Shown in pieces: positions 58,149 to 64,000 of a stretch of DNA of 64,000 bases. The stretch covers positions 992,001 through 1,056,000 of the forward strand of contig JAKZZE010000014.1 in NCBI GenBank assembly GCA_024220505.1, written 5' to 3'. The position numbers and the translations under genes are program-made. This DNA comes from Rhizopus arrhizus (lineage: Eukaryota; Mucoromycota; Mucoromycetes; Mucorales; Rhizopodaceae). Each line of letters begins with the position of its first letter. Within the stretch, counting starts at the first letter, position 1. The notes beneath the pieces were generated by a model that was given only the letters and a program-made list of their open reading frames with translations, did no database searches and was not told the origin of the DNA.

Positions 58149-58172
58149 ATATATATATATATATATATATAT
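58149..58172. repeat. (AT)n microsatellite
   Basis: Twelve AT dinucleotides without interruption, followed by a T-run and an A-run. Likely slippage-prone. Confidence 0.9.
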
Positions 58173-60369
58173 TTTTTAAAAAAAAGCATGGTAAAAAGGA
58201 TTATTGAAGTACATGGGAAAGGTAGGAGGCAATATTAATTATTTGAGTAAAGGATATTGATTATTGAGAACAGATATTTGTGAAATGATTTTAGAAATAA
58301 TGGTTGGTGGTTGGAAAGTAACGTTTTGGATAACAAATTGTCAATAAGAGTACCATATGTAGCCTTATACTTTAATGGGCAAAGTGATTGCTTGATTCTT
58401 TTTTATTTGTACAACCGTTTTCTGCATAAATTTGTGTGGTATTTAAAGACCTACTGCCTCTTTTTTCTATGAAATTCATACGTATGATAAGAAAATATAC
58501 CTTTTTCTGCATTTAAGTTATACTTCGTACAATGGGATGTTTTTTCTTTGCTTTGATTTTCTATAAAAACAAACGCTATTTTTAATTCGTTTAATGAAAA
58601 AATAGGAGGTAAGTCTATTCCAAATTTTGTGTGTAACAATTTTCTAAGAAATTTTCATATACCCCTTACTGTTCAGGACACATAAACAAAATACTCCTCA
58701 AACTATTATCATCAATATGGTCCTATACTAATTTTTTATAAATACTCAGCCTTACTTTATTTCAATAGTTGTTACAGAGAAAACAAATGATATAAGTCAA
58801 TGAATACTTTTATTGTTTTTACGTCTATTTTTTCACATGCAAATCCAGTTTTTTATACTATTATTTGGGCGCTGATGTTAAGAAAACCCACTTTTTATGC
58901 ACGTGCTATTGATAAAAGTTTTTGTAAAACAATTCAACGATGTTTAGAGCAAGATTCAAATAATATTGTGACACGTGTCTTTTGATGCTGCAAAATACGA
59001 TAATTAATAAATTCCAATAACCCTTTTATTGAGACTGAGATCAGTAATATGAATAACATCATAATTTTTTGTGTATTTGTCAATCAGTTAGTCTGCCAAG
59101 ATTGAAAGAATTTAATGTATCTTTACCAACACTCGCTTTTCTGTAGACTTGCCAATCACATGAGGTATCATTTTGACAACAGGAGCGTCGAAAATTGATT
59201 GAAATAATTAATACATTAAAAAAAAATCTGGGTTCTCTCCTCAAAATACTATAATTCGAACCTGGTAGAACGAAAAACAGCTATGGATTTAACAAGCAAA
59301 TGACAGAAATATAATAGTTTCTTGCGAAAATATCAGTAATGCTGTTATTACTTTGATAAAGCCGCCGGATGTAATTTAAGTAGTTTAAAGGTTTATCGAT
59401 AACCACCAAACTGTTAGTTTGAAAACATTTTTAAATACTTGAATGTATAAATTTCTATAAACTGTAAACCATTAATGTTGAATCCTTATATACAATCATT
59501 TAAAGATAAATTAATATAATTTTTCAACACATGCAAACACAGCTAAATAAAGAACACAGTCTTCAATTACTGCATAACAGTTTATATCATAAATACAATG
59601 ATTACTTTTAGGCTTTGAATACATTCAGATTTTAAGCAGTATACTTTAAATATTTAAGAAGGATTGCCATTTGCAATAACAATTAATCCTTAGTCTTTCA
59701 TTGTAAACATACCATTTTTTGATTTTTAACAAAATTACAAATGTAACAGGAGCTAGTTTGAACTTTTGTGATACAGAGAAATGAAAAATTTTAAGTAAAT
59801 AAATTCAATGCTTGTTTCAAATGCAGCCATGTAAAAAGTTAACTATCTTCAATACAACTTATACAGATCAGAATTGATTAAAAATATTTCAAACACAAGA
59901 AGATTTGAATGAAGAAGAGTGTCTATAATAAACATAAATGTTTATGAAGAAATAACTGCATTAAAAGCAATTTCATTTTTTTATTATTATCTTGAAAGAC
60001 AATACAAGTATAAAGGTTTAATACTTTGGCATAGTACGTATTGATAAAGTATATATATAATGGCAGATGTTATATTATAAGGTTGAAACTGTACAGGTCC
60101 AAAATAATGACATTATAAATGATCTCATCAAACTGAATTAAGCAATTTACATGTATATGACTCGTTCCGCTTTTTGATTTCCTATACAAGAACAAAAATT
60201 CATGTTGTACGAAATGTAAATTCGTCTTAGCTGACAAATCAGATGCTCAACTGCCAAGAATAGTTTTGTGGGACAAGCCTTGACATTACTGGATATAAAA
60301 AAAAAAAGCACACAAAATGCTCATCCTTATTTTATCTCTTTTTCACAATCACACCGAAAATCACAGATA

Positions 60370-61677
60370 ATGAACATTCAATCCTTGTTTGAAAATGGGA
60401 AAGGCTCTGTTGTCGACGAGTATGGCAGACCTGAACCAATGGACTATATTGTTGATGAGGAACAATTTCGTCTTGAAATGTTGAGCTCTCATACACAATA
60501 TTTGGCTCAATTGTCTCTAGAGAGCGAGAAAGGGATAGAGGCAATGCAGGTAGAAAGGGAAGTTGTAAAGCCTCGTAGTGATGTTAAAATGAGGGAAACG
60601 TCAGTGAAACGAAGCTACACACGTTATTCTGATCAGGACAAGGTGAGGTTCTTCAAACTGTTGTTTGAGAAGTGTCTGAGTGCGGCTGCGGCTGCAACGC
60701 AGCTTGGGATTCACGTTCGAACAGCACAAAAATGGGCTAAACAATATGAGAAGGACCCTGATAGTGTCTTTGAGAAACAGAGAAAGACTGGTCGTCCACG
60801 TATTCTTCATGAGGAACACAAAAGTGTTATTCTCGAGTGCATTGATGAGAATCCTTCCATCGTCCTAGACGAAGTTATGAAGAAGTTAAAGCAAATATTT
60901 ACAGGATTAAAAGTGTCTAAAAGTACTTTATTTGATTTTGTAAAAGAATATTGTAACTTGTCTCTCAAGAAAGCTCGGCTTCAACCCATTGATCAGAACA
61001 GCGAAGAAAAGATTCAAGAGCGTTTGGATTGGATTCGTAAATGGGAAAAAACAGACATGGATTTTATGAGAAATTGTGTTTTTCTTGACGAATCAGCTTT
61101 CCATATTAATTTGAAACGTAGTATAGCATGGCCAAAGAAAGTTTCTCCTGCAGTGGTCACCGTTCCCAAAACACGAGCAACAACAACAACCATTTTAGGC
61201 GCGATCTCTGCTGAAGGTCTAATCAAATGCAGCCTCGGACTTCCTCAACCTCCACCCAATAAAAAGAGAAAGCGGGGAGATGGCGTTGGGCAAATGAGCA
61301 AAGGAACGGTTACGGGACACTACATCAGCTTCCTGAAGGCTACAATGGATGAAATGGACCGGCACCCGCACATGAAAGGTCATTATCTCGTGATGGATAA
61401 TGCTCCTATCCATACATCAGACAATATAGCCAAATACGTAGAATCTCGCGGCTACCGCTGCGCTTACTTGCCTTCCTATTCTCCTGAGCTCAATCCAATT
61501 GAGCAATTCTGGTCAGTGGTCAAAAGCAAAGTGAAACGCAATAAGTTTCTCGAGAAGGAAACGTTAATGACCTGGATCAGTGAAGCTGCTAATAGCTTGT
61601 AACTAAGTGATTTTAAAGGGATTGTTAGGCATTCTCATAAATGCTTGGACAAGTGCCGTAATAGGCAAGCACTCTGA
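60370..61677 (+). mobile_element. DD34E (Tc1/mariner-type, DDE_3) transposase, near-intact with a late stop
   Basis: From ATG 60370 the frame encodes 410 aa to TAA at 61600-61602. The N-terminus is acidic; the first HTH is around AAAAATQLGIHVRTAQKWAK, a GRPR hinge follows in KTGRPRILHEEH, and the second HTH is KVSKSTLFDFVKEYCNLSLK. The catalytic core has FLDESAFH (D1), VMDNAPIHT (D2) and SPELNPIEQFW (E3); 34 residues separate D2 and E3, the Tc1 spacing. The same frame continues after the TAA for 24 sense codons (LSDFKGIVRHSHKCLDKCRN, then RQAL) to TGA at 61675-61677, matching the usual C-terminal helix. So a single nonsense mutation trims the tail. Candidate degenerate termini lie near 60096 and 61746. 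Confidence 0.85.
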
Positions 61678-61877
61678 ACATCTCAATCGCTTCAATGGCA
61701 GTAAAAAAAAAATTATCAGTTGGATTATGTCATTCCTTGGCCAAAAATGACATGTCCATTCATTGGAAGATCGTGCGCGTTTCTGCACATAAGGAGGATG
61801 GCGTATGTATCCTGAAATTTATTTTGTCTTGTCCTTGATTTTCTGTGAACTAAGCCATTCCGTATTTATTTTTATGC

Positions 61878-62910
61878 CTACTTTTCAAAGCGAATTGAAC
61901 ACTCGCGTGCAGAGCACTTGGAAAGCGAAATTACGTCGTAAAGACAAGAGGGTGTAGGTGTGGAGCGTGAGTCAATGACAGAGGGGTCATTGGCAGTGCG
62001 GCACAAGCGCCAAAAAACGTCGCCAATATGGAGGAGGGTTGTGAGTGCAGAGAGGTTGATAAACGTGGACAGTTCGTGGATTGATCGAGGAAACGCCAAG
62101 TGCCCGATTTCGATCATCGTGTAAATACCCGTGTGTTGCAATTGCATGAGGTAGAATGTAATGCCAAATCCTAGATCAGAAGTTAGTTATGAAAATGAAG
62201 TCTTTAAGGCTCATCCGATTATTGTACTGTACTGCGTTATTATGAGTCTGGAAAGAAAGGCAGCCAGCAAGTTTGTTCATATTGAATTTAAACCACAAGT
62301 GAATTTAGATAATTTATGGGTTTTAAGACAGCTTTATTTATTTAGTTAATGATTTAATTTAATTGATATTCATAGTTTAATACATACTTAAGGGTTAAAT
62401 ATATTTGAATACTTTTTTGTAAAGTTATTACAGTAAAAGTGAAGGCAAGAGAGAAAGGGGAAAACAAGCGAGAATTTAAGATATTACCCTTTGTTACTGT
62501 CTGCGTTAATGGTCTAAATTTTAGACTTGTGGGACTCTGGAGATTTAAGCCGCTTCAAATCAATATCGATGCTCTCTTTGGAAAAGAGAGCTAGGCGGAG
62601 AAGATCATAGCATAGATCATAGTTTGATGTGCTCTGAACCTTGGCTTCGCCAAAACCAAGAGATGGACCAAATGAAAGCTGTCTCATTTTGCTAATCACA
62701 GCGTCCGGTCTTTGCCGAGGTGTTTCGGCCACAGTAATATCCGACCAGCGTAAGTGCACACCACTGGCTGGATTGGCAAGGAGACGCGACAAGATGGGGT
62801 CAAAGTACGAGCATGTCAGCTCGCTTTCGCCAATGCACCTTTCATCCTTTAAGGCATATGCAGGTAGCTTGCTAATCCTATTTCCAAGTAATAAAATTAA
62901 ATATTTAGTA

Positions 62911-62972
<62 letters not shown>

Positions 62973-63953
62973 GCTTACGCTCCAATGATTCCCTTCACAA
63001 TGGCTTTCTTTATGGGATGTAAATCACTGGCCAGTTTCTGCAGTTGTAGTTCAGTTTCATCGATTGCCTTGGCGCGCTCAACCCAGTCCACCAGTTCAAT
63101 GTTTTTTGCCAAATTTTTGATCACGCGCGATAACACTAAGTATTCATGATCATTCCAATCTAAATCTTTGTCAAGCGTTCCAGAAAGCAAGGCCTGGGTT
63201 ACTTCATCAACCTTGTCAAGGTGCACCATCATCACCTCGCTATGTTGACTCGGGCACAGCAAAAGTACACCAGCGAACGAAAGAATATCTTGTAACGAGT
63301 GACCAATGTTGAGCGGGCTAAATTTACTGAGCTGATGTGCTGCCTTGCGATATGCAGCAGATGCTCTGGTAAGATCCACGCCAGCAACTATCCATGGTGT
63401 GATGACGATGCTGCTGTACGAATCGTCTTGATACGATCCTTGGGGAGGTTGCTGCATCTCGGGCAAGGAGTGGGTATCGGCGGTATCGGTGGTATCCCTG
63501 GCATTGATGGTACCGTTAGGTACTCCACAGGTGATACTGTCGTCATTCTCTGTTTCAGATGTAGTGCAAGACATGTGTTGGCCAGTAATTGACGCCGTTT
63601 CAGTTCTCAGGACACTTGTGGCGTAGTCTAGACAGCTCTTTTGAGTGTTTCAGTTTAGCAAGTTCTCGTTGTTTTTCCATCCAAAATTGATCCCATGATG
63701 CTGTCTGTCTCCAAGATTTCATGTCATCAAGAAGTTCGGCCTCGCTCTCACGAATGTATTTGCTGATGATTGTCCGGTATCGAGTAATGGCCTTTTGCTT
63801 TTCTAAATAACCGAAACGATCGACAAAGGCTTTCAATGTCAATTGGGCCTTATTTTCAATGCACTATTGCGCGTCAGCCGAAAGAATTCTTCGCTGCTTT
63901 TGGGCTGGTCGTTCTCCACTATTGATTGCTTCTCTCCGTTTGCTGCGAGGCAT
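61878..63953 (-). pseudogene. PD-(D/E)XK-like lineage-specific protein, copy D (mostly preserved)
   Basis: ATG 63953 opens MPRSKRREAINSGERPAQK; a TAG at 63866-63864 interrupts, then FVDRFGYLEKQKAITRYRTI continues. A one-base frame change near 63600 leads into the long exon ending 62979 (YSSIVITPWIVAGVDLTRAS, HEYLVLSRVIKNLAKNIEL). Intron 62978-62878 joins it to 62877-62514, which holds ESELTCSYFDPILSRLLANP, GVHLRWSDITVAETP and the nuclease core RPDAVISKMRQLSFGPSLGF followed by GEAK: a textbook PD ... E-x-K. TAG at 62516-62514 is followed, after a probable 310-bp intron, by GITFYLMQLQHTGIYTMIEI and FPRSIHELSTFINLS to 61878. The catalytic triad is intact; three lesions make expression of a full protein doubtful. 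Confidence 0.6.
62913..62971. repeat. Poly(T) run of 59 nt, inside an intron of copy D
   Basis: Longest homopolymer in the window. On the gene's strand it is an A-run that makes up more than half of the 101-bp intron between GTAAGCC and GGAAATAG. Confidence 0.95.
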
Positions 63954-64000
63954 TGATTGTCGTTTGCAAGGAAAAAAAAAAGAGAAAAGAGAAAATGAGT

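Larger units (their letters stand above)
55548..60095. other. Gene-poor AT-rich interval (4.5 kb)
   Basis: No confident gene. It includes a 242-bp inverted-repeat element at 56391-56632, a T-run at about 58064-58087 and a (TA)n microsatellite at 58149-58172. A plus frame at 58800-58985 has no recognisable domain. Confidence 0.5.

Noticed and set aside
59255..59275. Reverse-strand AGGTTCGAATT resembling a T-loop
   Set aside because: No acceptor stem, A-box or anticodon arm at the expected distances.
62641..62988. 115-codon plus-strand frame with a poly-Phe stretch
   Set aside because: Antisense to copy D and its intronic homopolymer.
22558..63953. Alternative genetic code to explain the many in-frame stops in accessory genes
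   Set aside because: TAA, TAG and TGA all appear as lesions, while housekeeping genes (glycerol kinase, G-alpha, Rad21, ATP17) are uninterrupted and end in normal stops.

Overview
The window is nuclear DNA of a filamentous fungus. Genes are intron-rich, with short GT-AG introns of about 40-75 bp, in an AT-rich background full of homopolymer runs. A CotH-type spore-coat invasin, a compact YAT amino acid permease and several lineage-typical PD-(D/E)XK gene families point to Mucorales (Mucoromycota), possibly Rhizopus; the order-level call is inference from gene content.

Layout. 1-7.2 kb is a dense housekeeping block: the 3' end of an actin-related protein, an ERJ5-like ER J-protein, a two-finger C2H2 regulator, a Q/N/Y-rich protein and a Ser/Thr-rich single-pass surface protein. 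8-12 kb is accessory: a 23-bp minisatellite, two convergent Rpn/YhgA-like genes, a 5'-truncated LINE, a tyrosine-recombinase scrap and a long hairpin. 12.2-19.2 kb returns to ordinary genes: DPH4/JJJ3, an unknown disordered protein, a Yippee-like gene, and glycerol kinase, which converges on Yippee with overlapping stop codons. 20.3-31.9 kb is a graveyard of mobile and lineage-specific genes (decayed DD34E transposase, two PD-(D/E)XK pseudogenes, two LINE scraps) with one clean island, a secreted GH134-like beta-mannanase. 32.4-34.3 kb holds CotH. 37.3-39.2 kb has another PD-(D/E)XK pseudogene preceded by a 300-bp repeat shared with 23.4-23.7 kb. ATP synthase subunit f follows at 39.9 kb. 40.3-46.2 kb is gene-poor and contains a decayed Crypton/Ndc10-like tyrosine recombinase. 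46.7-55.5 kb is again genic: a conserved unknown protein, a G-alpha subunit, a Rad21-type cohesin kleisin and the permease. 55.5-60.3 kb is AT-rich and nearly empty. 60.4-61.7 kb is a nearly intact Tc1/mariner-type (DD34E) transposase, and 61.9-63.95 kb a fourth large PD-(D/E)XK locus.

The genes do not form one pathway; they cover diphthamide synthesis, ER folding, glycerol use, respiration, cohesion, signalling, nutrient uptake and host or plant-polymer interaction. The most striking feature is the density of PD-(D/E)XK-like loci (six). At least five carry isolated nonsense or frameshift lesions, and several lesions in neighbouring transposons fall on tryptophan codons. Gene models here were spliced by hand and checked for phase. 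No tRNA, rRNA or CRISPR was recognised.
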